A stretch of DNA of 64,000 bases, from NCBI GenBank assembly GCA_903813345.2, contig CAIIXF020000008.1, forward strand, positions 24,102,822 through 24,166,821. The letters run 5' to 3'. Shown piece by piece: positions 33,877-45,318 of the stretch. The notes under the pieces were generated by a model. That model had not been told where the DNA came from. It saw only the letters and a program-made list of their open reading frames with translations, and ran no database searches. Source of the DNA: Owenia fusiformis. Its lineage: Eukaryota; Annelida; Polychaeta; Sabellida; Oweniidae. Both the position numbers and the translations under genes were made by a program. Position 1 is the first letter of the stretch; each line of letters opens with the position of its first letter.

Positions 33877-35100
33877 GATACCACTCCTTTTATGAGCAAA
33901 TATGAGCAAATGTATAGAAATATCACCAAAAGGTGCGAAGCCAAAACGATGCTCCAAATGTGGAAATTTTGTCAAGGGACATCAAGGCCCAACAGGCGAA
34001 AAATATGATGTAAAAATGACAGAAACACTAAAAAAATACGGATTTGAAAAATGAAACAATACACAAGGAAACTGTTGAAGTGCAAAAATCACTGGAAGCT
34101 TCTGCTCAGGCGATAATACAACTGAACAGGCAGGTAAACGCATTAACTGTTTCCACCTCAAAATTACAAAAAGGACAGGAATTAATTCAACAAACATTAA
34201 AAGACATTCATATCAACGAAAAAATGAACGAAAAAGTTGAAAGTGGTACCACACCCAAATCAGTCTCCAGTCCAGTGAACATGCCACGTTCATTTGAAGG
34301 ATGCGCCATAGGGGTACCAGAGAAAACAACAAATAAAATAACATCTGGTGAGTATGTCAATCTCGTTGAATTGCTACCGTCTAATCTCTATGGTCAAGGT
34401 GTGGAAAACAATCAGAATACTGAACAAATTTTATGACACAATGGGGATCATCTAAAACTAAAGAAAAAAGAAAAACTAAGAAAAAATGTAAACAAACCCA
34501 GGTAATCAACTTTTTGTCCTGAATCACTGCTTGGAACATATACGAAATGACACTTACGGAACATTATCCTCAGTTATATACAGAATTACATAAATATCGA
34601 ATATACATACAAGAATGTGACAAAAAATATAAATGGACATCCATTTACGAGTACGACACAAAGTTCAGATTTAAATTGGGAAGCCAAAAATCTTTTAAAG
34701 GACGATTCTCGGTTTGGAGAACAGTCTCCTGGGCTAATAATTTTTTTCATGAAAAATATAGAAATATTACCCAAATTAAACTATGAATATTCAAAAGAGG
34801 ACATTTAAATCTACAAGATGTAAAAATAACAAATTGGTCTGAAGCAGGGATAATGCTCAATTTGACCGATTCAATAAAATACAAGTCTCGATTTGGGGAA
34901 AAAAGTTCATCAGTGTACTGCGCTAATATTTTTTTGCGAAAAATCTAGAAATATTACCCAAATTAAATTATGACTATTCAAAAGAAGACATTCAAATCTA
35001 TATTATGTAAAAAAATCAAATTTGTCCGAAGCAGGGATAATGCTCATTTAGATTGATGAAATTCGTTCTCCAAACCGAGAATTGTCCTTTGGATCATTGG
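33877..35100 (+). pseudogene. DIRS-like retrotransposon ORF1 remnant
   Basis: Frame 1 (about 33910-34050) holds a small zinc-cluster-like motif, RCSKCGNFVKGHQGPTGEKY. A second frame (34044-34436, 130 residues) has a coiled-coil-like stretch and ends near ITSGEYVNLVELLP. A third (34547-34786) contains LHKYRIYIQECDKKYKW, YEYDTKFRFK and WRTVSWANNF. CxxCG..xxGHxGPxG plus the later 'Y...I......W..YD..FR' block is the pattern I associate with ORF1/gag of DIRS-like tyrosine-recombinase elements. The tail 34790-35095 has two degenerate repeats (GAAGCAGGGATAATGCTCA) and an inverted copy of the ORF3 segment (CTCCAAACCGAGAATTGTCC at 35066 against 34703). Frames are broken and the element is dead. Confidence 0.55.
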
Positions 35101-35104
35101 ATAG

Positions 35105-36200
35105 TTATCCCATCGAACGAAGTTCGGAGGGATATAGGGAACGCCAATAACTCAAATACCGTTGGCCCGATTTTGTTCATATTTTGTACACATATACCCT
35201 ATGGGGCTAAAAGTTCTGCTCGAAAGCCGATTTTCAAAATGGCCGCTCATTTCAAAATGGCGGCCATTTTAGTGCCGATTTTACAGTTATTTAGGTGCAA
35301 TAAGTAAAAATGTAATAGCAATATGTTTTAAATGTAAAAAAATTATAAAGGACATTAATAATGCTACAAATGTAGATATTAAAGAAGCACATGGCAGCCA
35401 TCTTGAAAAATGGCGGCCTTTACTCATCATTTTACGATTTTTGCTGCAACTCAAAAAATAGTGGAGCGATTTTGTTCATATTTGGTATGTGAATACTATA
35501 AGCATTGCACACTGTCTAAAGACACTTTTCGTAGAAGGCGGCCATTTTGAAAATTTTTTTGAAAAATGGCCGCCATTTTAACGTATTTTACTATAACTTG
35601 AAAAGTCGTGGAGCGATTTTGTTCATATTTGGTATGTGACTACTATAAGCATGGCACACTGTCTAATGACACTTTTGGTAGAAGGCGGCCATTTTGAAAT
35701 TTTTTTTGAAAAATGGCCGCCATTTTAACATATTTTACTATAACTCGAAAAGTAGTAACGATTTTGTTCATATTTGGTATGTGAATACTTTAAGCATGGC
35801 ACACTGTCCTATGACACTTTTGGTAGAAGGCGGTCATTTTGAAAAAAAAATTGAAAAATGGCCGCCATTTTAATGTATTTTACTATAACTCGAAAGTCGT
35901 GGAGCGATTTTGTTCATATTTGGTATGTGACTACTATAAGCATGGCACACTGTCCTATGCCACTTTTGGTAGAAAGCGGCCATTTTGAAAAGAATTTTGA
36001 AAAATGGCCGCCTTTTTAACGTATGTTACTTTAACTCGAAAAGTAGTGGAGCGATTTTGTTCATATTTGATATGTGAATACTTTAAGCATGGCACATTGT
36101 CTAATAAAACTTTGGGGAGTAGTCGGCCATTTTGAAAAATGGCCACCATTTTTATGTGTGTTATTTTACAAGCATGTGTGCGATTTTTCAAAAAATTTAG
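35105..36200. repeat. Tandem array of ~120-125-bp GCGGCCATTTT / AAATGGCCGCC units
   Basis: A CGAAC GAA GTTCG hairpin (35114-35126), GGGATATAGGGAACGCC and the AACTCAAATACC repeat lead in. About six units follow, each with GAAGGCGGCCATTTTGAAA, a T/A-rich spacer, AAAAATGGCCGCCATTTTAA, ATTTTACTATAACTCGAAAA, GGAGCGATTTTGTTCATATT, and AGCATGGCACACTGTC. Each unit is itself partly palindromic around the A/T spacer. Non-coding. Confidence 0.8.
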
Positions 36201-36539
36201 AGGTGGCTACTTAAAAGCATATTATTTCTTCTGATGACAACTTGGCTAGTGAGCAACCATTTTAAAAATGGTGGCCTTTCTGGTGTGTTGTTTTATGATA
36301 TTTGCTATTCATTTGTAAAAATGCCAGCCATTTCTGTTCGATGGGATTCGCTACGCTTTGGCGTTGCTGTTGTTCTGGTTATCTATATACAACAAACTCG
36401 AACAACACAAACACACCACAAAGTGCTTCCTTTGTTGATAGGATACTCATGCCCAGTGATCGTACAAAACATCCAAGGTGTTGGTGGTGCCTGGGGAGGG
36501 GGCTTGGCTTGGGAAACAAGGAATAGGATAGATAGTATT

Positions 36540-37790
36540 ATGCAATGGAGGGCTGCTATTGGCTTATTTAACTATGGTAGCAAATCAATTAAAAAATACT
36601 TTAAAGTTACTTCTAAGGATGGAAGAACTATATACCCTTTTCCCATTTTAACCATTTTACTCATGGTCACAACCCTGATTTTCATGTACAAGATGAACTT
36701 TGGATTAGAACTCATATTTGCCTCCATCTTAGGATTTTTCCTAATCACATACTCGATAGTAACTATTGTTTTACTACCACTAGTTTGTTTATACATAATT
36801 AAACTCCAAGTGAAGTCACCTTTTAGCCCCTATACCACCATATTATTTCTAAAACTGCTGCTTAGCTCCTTAGTTATACCAGGGCTACTGACCCTTACAT
36901 TCACACCAAACGTGACATCAATTCTTCCTCTAATGTCAGGAGATGTGCATCCTAATCCAGGCCAAAATGAAAAACTAACACTTCTGCTTTCAAATATAAA
37001 TAGTATAACTGCAAATGAAGGTGCAAGGTTTGAATTATTGAAGCGACGAGCAAGGGAAATTAATCCAGCTGTAATCAGCCTCTGTGAGACTGGTATTTCT
37101 AAACTCAAAATGGAATCCGGAGACTTTGACATTGAGGACTATAATTCTATTAATAATGAATCAGGTAGAGGTTTAATTATGTATATACACAAAACTTTGG
37201 CATCTAAACCATTACATCTAGACTTTTATGTTAAAGGTACTGAAATACTTTTTTCTGAAATTAAGATACAGCAGAAAAGACTACTGCTAGGTGTATGTTA
37301 TAGATCACCCAGCCTAAATGCTAAAGAAACAAAAGAATATTTCTCATTATTTAAGCAACAATTATCCAAAATTGAAAATTCTGTTCCAAAATTTGACCAT
37401 GTAGTCATGATGAGAGATTTAAATGCCAAAAATTCTGAATGGTTTGACAACCAGGATGACAACTTAGCAGGAAAAATATTACTTGATTACCTTGATGAAT
37501 ATAATTATACCCAATTAGTGACCCAACCAACAAGAATCACTAAACAGTCTAAAACCTGCATTGACCATATAATAACTGATTCTCCTGATATATTTGACTC
37601 CTGGGAAGTAACTGACCCAATCGGTAAATCTGATCATTGTACTACTTCCTCTAATATAAATATCATAACACACAAAATCAAGCCAAGCAAAAGGACAATC
37701 TGGAAATATAATGAAACCAATATTGAACAATTAAACTCTGAAATCAGAAACTTTTACTGGATGACTATCATAGATGGTGACCTACAGTAA
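36540..37790 (+). pseudogene. LINE ORF: hydrophobic leader, 2A-like motif, APE endonuclease
   Basis: The first in-frame ATG inside the LINE is at 36540; the open frame reaches back to 36234 in host repeat and is not meaningful there. Residues from about 36640 to 36890 encode at least three strongly hydrophobic segments (such as LLMVTTLIFMYKM and IVTIVLLPLVCLYII). At 36939-36965 the protein reads GDVHPNPGQ, close to the 2A ribosome-skipping consensus D(V/I)ExNPGP that is known from CR1/L2-type LINEs, but with H for E and Q for the final P. The APE endonuclease follows, with ISLCETGIS (catalytic E), VCYRSPS, MMRDLNAKNSEW (GDFNA-type, G to R), and KSDHC (catalytic SDH). The frame ends early at a stop around 37788. 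Confidence 0.85.
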
Positions 37791-40193
37791 CCACAAATTT
37801 TGTTGATAAACTAATGTCCATTTACAAAAAACACATACCTCATAAAATCATCAAACCTAAATACAATGACCAACCCTGGTTTAATAACTTTCTTCAATTG
37901 GAAATGAAAAAGAAAAAAAGCTCTTCAATTCAATGAAAAAACATCCTACTTATCAAAATAAAATACTTTATGATCAGCAAGCAACAAAAGTTACAAATTT
38001 AATCAAAAAAAACAAACTTGACCATGACCAAAATCTAATCAAATCTATTGATAATATGACCAAGAATGATAAGAATTACTGGAAAATTATTAGATCTTTC
38101 CTTGGAAACAATTTTAAGAAATCAGAAATAGCATGCATTATAGATGACAGAACTGGTATCCCAATTAATAAAAACCTGGACATAGCCAATTCTTTTATGA
38201 AATATTTTTCTGGTAAAAATCACATGGAGATCAACAACAACGACACACTACCAAACTTTCCATCGAGAACAAATTCCTTCATTATATCTGCAATTACCAA
38301 CCAACATGAGATAATGAAACTTATACTTAACCTAGATACTTCAAAAACATGCGGTCCTGATAACATAACCAATAAAATGTTAAACTTAACAGCCCATACA
38401 CTTTCAAAACCACTCTCTAAATTATTCAATAAGCTTTTGACAAAAAATATTTTCCCGGAAACATGGAAAATTGGTAGTGTCTGTCCAATTTTTAAAAAAG
38501 ATGATAAGACAAATATAAAAAATTATAGACCAATTATGCTCCTAAATACCCTATCAAAGCTCTTTGAAAAAGTTCTTGCTGATCGAATTAAAAAACATCT
38601 TATACAAAATGATCTACTTTTTAAACATCAATCTGGTTTCCTGCCTGGCCACAGTACACACTCTCAACTTTTAGCTATTGAGCACTACCTGCAATGCACT
38701 TTCGAGGAAGGCAAAGCCTCTAAATCAATATTCCTTGATATTTCGGCCGCTTTTAATTCGTACCAAATAATCTTCTATTGCTTAAACTTAAATCTTACGG
38801 TATCCAAGGCCAACTGCTCAATGTACTCAAATCCTATCTGAATGACAGAAAATTCTTTGTTAATGTAGGTGGCGAATTTTCAAAACTTTCTGATACTAAT
38901 TTTATTAACTGTGGCGTCCCACAGGGGTCTATTCTAGGGCCTATTCTATTTATCTTGTACATTAATGATATTCCTGACAACCTGGGTGGCCAGTGCTACA
39001 TCTATGCTGATGATACCTCTTTACATTTTAATCTTGATCCAAAAGACCCCACTAATGTTGATGATTCTGTTAAGTCAAGCCTAGAAAGCATTGAACAATG
39101 GTCAACTACTTGGAAACTACAGTTTAAACCAGAAAAAAGTCATGAACTGATATTTCATAAACCTAGAACACGTATTAATGATATCAGTCCATCTAATCTT
39201 AATAATATGGAAATAGTTAGAGCTGATTCCCATAAACACCTCGGTTTCACGTTTGATCCCTGCTTAACACACAAGCACCATATAAGTAACATCTATGATA
39301 ACGTAACAAAAATGTTGAATCCATTTAAAAAACTCAAAAACAAAATAGGATCTAGTCATTTGGAGACAATCTTCAACTCCTTCATATTGCCCCATTTTGA
39401 TTATGGTACCATCATTTACAATAGTTCTTCCAAATATCTACTTCAAAGGCTCGATAGATTATATTATAAAGCTGCTATCTACTGCTCAGGTTGTATTCAC
39501 GGGAGCAGCACAGATAAAGTACTAACGCTACTTCAATGGCCATCTCTTGACACTAGAAGAAAAATGTTTATAAACAACTTCATGTACAAAATAGTACATG
39601 GTCCTAACCCTAAATTTCTTGATGACATATTTGATAAGTTCAAAAAACCAGAAACTCGAAACTTGCATAACACTGATGAGTTCATTATACCAAAATGCTC
39701 TGAACGGTACAGAAATTCAGCGGTACCCTCTGCAATCTCCAACTGGTTAGCCCTGCCAAATACATTAAAGAGTAAAGCTACTATCCAGAATTTCAAGAAA
39801 CATCAAAAACTGCTTTTCAAAAATCCAATAAATGTCATCACAACCAGCAAACTGAACCTCACAAGGAGCCATGAGATAATAGTAAATAAATTCAGGGCCG
39901 ACTTTTTATTTAAGGCCCAACTATATGCTCATAACTTTAGCAATATTGACAACCCAAAGTGTTCATGTGGACATCCACAAACAGTTAAACACTTTTTCCA
40001 CTGTGCTCATTTGACACATGCCAGGGATGAATTTAATCAATACCTGAAAAACCTGATCCCTGAAATTTTTGACAGGCAAATCTCTCAGCATAAATATCTT
40101 GAAGTTCTGAAATATGGCTCAACTGAAATCTCTATCGAACTTAATTCGAAAATGATGACCAGGCTAGCTTCCTTTATAAAAGCCAATATATGA
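37791..40193 (+). pseudogene. LINE reverse transcriptase region, frameshifted
   Basis: 37791-37932 continues the protein in another frame (IPHKIIKPKYNDQPWFNN). 37933-38790 carries TCGPDNITNKML, FPETWKIGSVCPIFKK, NYRPIMLLNTLSKLFEK, QSGFLPGHST and motif A FLDISAAFN (first Asp kept). A frameshift near 38785 moves to the frame of 38778-40193, with LKLKSYGIQGQLLNVL, motif B GVPQGSILGPILF, motif C CYIYADDTSLHF, and the C-terminal CSCGHPQTVKHFFHC zinc cluster. All RT motifs are present, but in broken frames. Confidence 0.9.
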
Positions 40194-41679
40194 TTTTCCC
40201 TCCTTAAACATCTTTTATCTCCATTAACTGTTTCCCACGCCAAGCACCCCCCACAACCCCAAAACTACTGTTAACATTGCTCCTTATATTATATTTCATT
40301 AAGTTCCATCAATTCTTCTATAATGCCATGCACGTATTTGGCGATTGAAGATTTTGTAAATGTTATGTAATGAATGAGAATAATTAATAAATAAATAAAT
40401 AAAAAAAAAATAAAAAAATTGTACAAAAATGATGGAGGGGGATTAGGCGTTTTCTGCAGGAGGGGGACTTATATATCTTTACGATGGAAAGAACTCAAGT
40501 ATTTGAAAAAACTAAACTCAGTACTAAGAAACAGGATATTATATCTCTTGAGATTGAAAAATGGGAAACTGGAGTCATAAGAATAAATTCAAGTAGCATG
40601 TCTTATCATGTCTTATATACACGTGATCCCCCCCCCCCTCCATCCCAAATTAATTTATTTCGATTATTTTTTGTATAACGCATGGAAACTAACTTTAAAA
40701 AGTGAGCAATGTCATTAGTATTGTGATAATAACGTCCCTTATACCTATTTATTACAGGTCGTGTAAACCATTGTTGCCCGATTTATAGCAAAAACATTGA
40801 CTTTTGCACATTGGTGATGATGCGCCTTTTTTAATAGATCTCATATCTTAGAAGGGTATCACTTCAAAAAAATACTAGATGACCTAACATATTTTGCCAT
40901 GCACTGCGCCTATTCATTTGGCAATTCAGTTGTAAATTTTCTCTTGAAAAAATAAATCTTCCAAATTTGTTGAGTTTTCTTGCAGAAATCGCCAAATCCC
41001 CCCTCCATCATTTTTGTACGATCACCGGGCGTGATACTGTAAGGAGCTGAACACGGTGTTAAACTAGGATACACTGGTCCTCAAGAATTACGAATTCATA
41101 GCAATTGGAAGTCGACAGACAAATATAGTGAGGCATTTGAAAATGTGATGCTAAAGATGTTAACATAGGTCGAAAAGTTGGACCATTTACATCAATTCCA
41201 ATAGATAATTTTGTCTGTTCGCCGATGGGTGTTTACCAAAAAAAAACACTCGATGAATATTTAGTATAGGTTAATACATGATTTGACTTGGCCACCAGGT
41301 GCCTCGGTTAATGATCACATCAACAAGGAAGAATATGCTCGTCACTATGTGTCTATGGACGATGCTCTAAACAGAGTCAAGAGACATGTGGTTGTTTAAT
41401 GTTCAAGTTGGATTTAGCTGACCATTTTAGATAAAATTAAAAAACTGGAAATTCTGACAAAGCTTGTAGGGGTGAAATTCTACTCTGATCGGTAAGCTGA
41501 GTTTCATCTGCCGAGTGGTTAAATCAGGAAGAACATTCCTCAGGAGACTGATAGACACGTCCAGCAAAGTTTAACATCTTAATCACAAATTCAAACTAAA
41601 CAAGTCGTTCAGAGGAGACATAAACTGGTGGCTATCATGGGTATTGATCCAGCTCCATTTATGGCGAATTGATACCTAT

Positions 41680-42150
41680 ACAGTTATGAGTTCCAAACTA
41701 TAGAAAAGATGCATAAAGAACTTGGAACAAGGTTTATAGATGACTTATGCAGCATCAACAATGATGGAGAAATGGAGAGAGACATGAAAGAAATATATCC
41801 CAAAGAACTTATATTAAACAAGGAAAATGAACATCGAAATGAAAATTGTAATAAGATATATACGGACATAAATATAAACGTGAGGATTTAAACTTTAATA
41901 TTGTGTCATACCCTGATTTATCCTGTAGTATTCCTAGGCGACAATCACATGGATTACACATTTCACAAATCATAAGAATATCAAGAGTATGCAGCCACGT
42001 AGAAGATGCTACACAAAGAGTAATCAATCTACATAAAATACTAGAAAGGATTTCGAAAACACATATTGAATGATAACATGGAAAAAGCAATAACAAAAAA
42101 ATAAGTGGGTCTGCGAAAAATTCAAGAGACAAGAAATCAAAAAACATTGG
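41680..42150 (+). pseudogene. Penelope-like RT fragment with FIDD motif
   Basis: 41700-41890 reads KELGTRFIDDLCSINNDGEM then KEIYPKELILNKEN. FIDD is the catalytic motif C (Y/F-x-D-D), and the 'DIYP.EL.L..' that follows is the family's next block. After a frameshift near 41885, 41890-42110 continues DLNFNIVSYPDLSCSIPRRQ and ISQIIRISRVCSHVEDATQR, very similar to the fragment at 5242-5400. Stops and frameshifts make it dead. It begins directly after the DIRS-like fragment, so one may have inserted next to the other. Confidence 0.65.
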
Positions 42151-42657
42151 AAAGTAAAATAAAATGATGGGAATATTACTAAACAGTTTAACTGAGTATA
42201 CAACAAAAGGAAAAAGAATGATTTTAATGGAGCAAAGACAATGAAAGATAAAGACAAATAAAGAATAAGAATTGCCATGTTGCTAAAGAAAGCTTAAGAA
42301 AGCATAACAAACCATTTTCCTTTAGTTAAATGTAAGCTCTTCGGAGCCTGGAGGCCATATCCCAGGGAAGCAAGTTTCACTTAATTGGCCAAACACGGGA
42401 CACAGTGGTTTGATATGGCACATTGGTGAGGTATACCACATGGCTAAGAATGAAATAAATACAAAAAAAAGAAGAACAAAAGTTAAAAGAATAAAGATAT
42501 TCTTAAGCTAACAATACAAGCAGCAACCTAAAGTATTGGGTATTGGTTTATAGTTTTACACCAAAAAAATGTCAAGGTGACTGCCGTTTTTAAAAGCACA
42601 GGAATTTTTTCGCAAAAATCTTATGTTTTTCATTTTAAACCAAAGTAATAAATATTA
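42151..42657. other. Intron stretch, no gene
   Basis: No motif, TIR or open frame of interest. A possible weak hairpin AGCTC TTCG GAGCC lies at about 42331. Otherwise nothing is seen. Confidence 0.4.
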
Positions 42658-45130
42658 TTAGACTCCAGATGAAATCTGGAGTCTATTGTTTTTGTCAGTT
42701 TTCTTATTGTTATTATTCTTATTATTTTTATGTCCCAACCACATAGTGTGGGGCCATATTGTCGGCCTAGGCGCGTCTGTCCATCCGTCTGTCCGTCCGG
42801 GAGTTTTCTACAAAACCTCTACAGATATCACTTTCAAATTTTCATGGATAACTTATGAGTGCATATAGATGTGGATGAAAAAAATTTAACTCGAAACCTA
42901 CTTCCTGTCGGCCATTTTGAAGTCAAATGCTGAAATCCTTGTCTGCAAACTTTAAGAAAAAACGGCTTCACGGTTGCTTTTAAAACTTTAACATCTTGTT
43001 CAGCTCACTTCATTCTACATCTGATTAGGTTTTGGACCTGTTAGCTCATTCATGTCAGCCATTTTGAATGTCTTTTCTAACTTTTTATTCCATAGGATAA
43101 CATGTAAAAAAAACGGTATTTTTGTAATCAGTGGTAAAATATGATATTTTTGACAAATTTTCACTTAACCATAGCATCAATGTGTTTAAGCCATGACATA
43201 CGGCGCCGTATGCTATGAATTATGGATTTTTGCTACTTCAGACTCAAAACAAGGCTAAGTGTCAACATCGCCGGATCGTTTGGAAAATTAGAATTAAATC
43301 ACTTAATTTCCGACGGTTCTGATGATGACTTTAACTATGCAATAAAAAGAACATCCTATCCACTCATGGATATTGATATCTGCACTCTCTCGCTACTCTC
43401 ACTCGTGCAGATATAGTATCCATTAGTGGATAAATCACCGGATATCCTCTATGTATCATATTGAATGGTGTTTTCAGTTTTCATACTTTAACTATAGTAG
43501 CTTTATAAATAATTTCAGATGGACTTTGTTGTAAAAGCCTATGTTATTGTTAACAGTAGTTATATGTGATAATTTTGTAAAAAGAAATCAGCAAAAACTC
43601 ATAATCACTTTTTTATTGTTGGCCATTTTGGATTTTTCCGTCCTAAAATCTTGTCTGTGAAGTCTGTGTAAAATATGATATTTTTGACAAATTTTCACTT
43701 AACCATAGCATCAATGTGTTTAAGCCATGACATACGGCGCCGTATGCTATGAATTATGGATTTTTGCTACTTCAGACTCAAAACAAGGCTAAGTGTCAAC
43801 ATCGCCGGATCGTTTGGAAAATTAGAATTAAATCACTTAATTTCCGACGGTTCTGATGATGACTTTAACTATGCAATAAAAAGAACATCCTATCCACTCA
43901 TGGATATTGATATCTGCACTCTCTCGCTACTCTCACTCGTGCAGATATAGTATCCATTAGTGGATAAATCACCGGATATCCTCTATGTATCATATTGAAT
44001 GGTGTTTTTCAGTTTTCATACTTTAACTATAGTAGCTTTATAAATAATTTCAGATGGACTTTGTTGTAAAAGCCTATGTTATTGTTAACAGTAGTTATAT
44101 GTGATAATTTTGTAAAAAGAAATCAGCAAAAACTCATAATCACTTTTTTATTGTTGGCCATTTTGGATTTTTCCGTCCTAAAATCTTGTCTGTGAAGTCT
44201 GTGTAAAATATGATATTTTTGACAAATTTTCACTTAACCATAGCATCAATGTGTTTAAGCCATGACATACGGCGCCGTATGCTATGAATTATGGATTTTT
44301 GCTACTTCAGACTCAAAACAAGGCTAAGTGTCAACATCGCCGGATCGTTTGGAAAATTAGAATTAAATCACTTAATTTCCGACGGTTCTGATGATGACTT
44401 TAACTATGCAATAAAAAGAACATCCTATCCACTCATGGATATTGATATCTGCACTCTCTCGCTACTCTCACTCGTGCAGATATAGTATCCATTAGTGGAT
44501 AAATCACCGGATATCCTCTATGTATCATATTGAATGGTGTTTTTCAGTTTTCATACTTTAACTATAGTAGCTTTATAAATAATTTCAGATGGACTTTGTT
44601 GTAAAAGCCTATGTTATTGTTAACAGTAGTTATATGTGATAATTTTGTAAAAAGAAATCAGCAAAAACTCATAATCACTTTTTTATTGTTGGCCATTTTG
44701 GATTTTTCCGTCCTAAAATCTTGTCTGTGAAGTCTTGTCTGCGCGTTTTCAGGTGAACCGTTTGGTGGATCAATTTCAAATTTTCAGGGATGATTCTTAG
44801 TATAAAAATCTAGATCTGATTAGTTTTTTGGCATTCTGGGTAAATGTCAAGGCAGCCATTTTGGATTTTCCGTCCTAAAATCTTGTCTGTAAAGTCTTGT
44901 CTATGGGTTTTCAGGTGAACCGTTTGGTAGATCAATTTCAAATTTCCAGGGATGATTCTTAGTATGAAAATCTAGAACTGATTAGTTTTTTGGCATTCTG
45001 GATAAATGTCAAGACAGCCATTTTGGATTTTTCGTCTTAAAATCTTGCCTGTAAAGTCTTGTCTACGCGTTTTTTTGTGAACTGTTTGGTAGATCAATTT
45101 CAAATTTTCAGGGATGGTTCTTAGTATTAG
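42658..45130. mobile_element. Hairpin-headed element (copy c) carrying a 3x 534-bp tandem unit
   Basis: It opens with a perfect 10-bp hairpin, GACTCCAGAT GAA ATCTGGAGTC (42661-42683), followed by TATTGTTTTTGTCAG. 50 bases later a second head, CCCAACCACATAGTGTGGGG (42734-42753), is followed by CCATATTGTCGGCCTAGGCG. The body to 43075 and from 43445 matches copy b (26790-27240). 44690-45120 contains three 162-bp-type units (GGTGAACCGTTTGG..CAGCCATTTTGGATTTT). The middle is expanded by the tandem unit described separately. Confidence 0.75.
43134..44735. repeat. Three tandem ~534-bp near-identical units
   Basis: The units start at 43134, 43668 and 44203 with GTAAAATATGATATTTTTGA. Each encodes the same 64-residue open frame (MDFCYFRLKT.., starts 43222, 43756 and 44291), which has no recognised domain and is probably not a gene. 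Each contains the perfect 16-bp palindrome CATACGGCGCCGTATG (43197-43212 and its copies). Each also has an imperfect 28-bp hairpin, TATCCACTCATGG..ATATCTGCAC against GTGCAGATATAG..TAGTGGATA (43357-43432 and copies), with loop TCTCTCGCTACTCTCACTC. Near-identity implies recent amplification or gene conversion, or an assembly duplication. Confidence 0.9.
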
Positions 45131-45318
45131 TTATACCGTACTTCACAATTCCGAGTATGTAAAAATCAAATTCAACCAATTCCAAATAGTAAGTTTCCAA
45201 AACATGCATTTGTTACACAAATCTTTCATGATTTTTAATAAATACAAATTGATTTTCTCCTGGGTGCAAGGTGCAGCTGCTTATCATAAAACGTATGCTT
45301 TCCTTAACACATGTGTAG

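Larger units (their letters stand above)
36470..40420 (+). mobile_element. Near full-length LINE (L2/CR1-like group) with A-rich tail, GTACAAAA target duplication
   Basis: GTACAAAA lies at 36462-36469 and 40421-40428, and the outer element's TIR is continuous once the LINE and one copy are removed. The order is a hydrophobic leader, APE endonuclease, RT, and C-terminal zinc cluster, ending in TAATTAATAAATAAATAAAT and A-rich tail. Several frameshifts and stops (about 37745-37790, 37910-37935, 38785) make it inactive. Confidence 0.88.
36448..41033. mobile_element. Long-TIR DNA element, copy B, split by a LINE; ATACT target duplication
   Basis: The left end CATGCCCAGTGATCGTACAA (36448 on) and right end TTGTACGATCACCGGGCGTG (41014-41033) are inverted copies. 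ATACT flanks both (36443-36447, 41034-41038). Without the LINE (36470-40428) the element is about 625 bp and has no gene. 40470-40640 matches the middle of copy A with the large palindrome deleted, and 40640-41033 is the right arm. The 5-bp duplication does not single out a superfamily. Confidence 0.85.
36302..41640 (+). pseudogene. DIRS-like reverse transcriptase/RNase H fragment, interrupted
   Basis: Left part 36302-36442 and right part 41039-41640 are separated by the transposon 36448-41033. The right part reads GAEHGVKLGYTGPQELRI and, after a frameshift, GRKVGPFTSIPIDNFVCSPMG. It continues LIHDLTWPPGASVNDHINKE then YVSMDDALNRVKR, and after a deletion GKLSFICRVVKSGRTFLRRL then FRGDINWW. 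The order GY.GP / GR..GPF / SP.G.V.KK / LIHDLS.P.G.SVND / DDA / GK....V..GR.FLRRL / DI.WW is that of DIRS-type RT-RNase H. The catalytic core between DDA and GKL is deleted. The two flanks share the duplicated ATACT of the inserted element. Confidence 0.65.

Noticed and set aside
36234-36539. N-terminal extension of the LINE ORF back to 36234
   Set aside because: The LINE begins at about 36470 by its target duplication; upstream codons lie in the DIRS-like fragment and GCCATTTT repeat.
43222-44485. Identical 64-residue ORF present three times (MDFCYFRLKT..)
   Set aside because: Identity is explained by recent tandem amplification of the DNA; there is no domain or splice context, and each contains the end of a hairpin.
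43134-44735. CRISPR-like array
   Set aside because: Units are 534 bp, contiguous, without short repeat/unique spacer alternation, and the DNA is eukaryotic.
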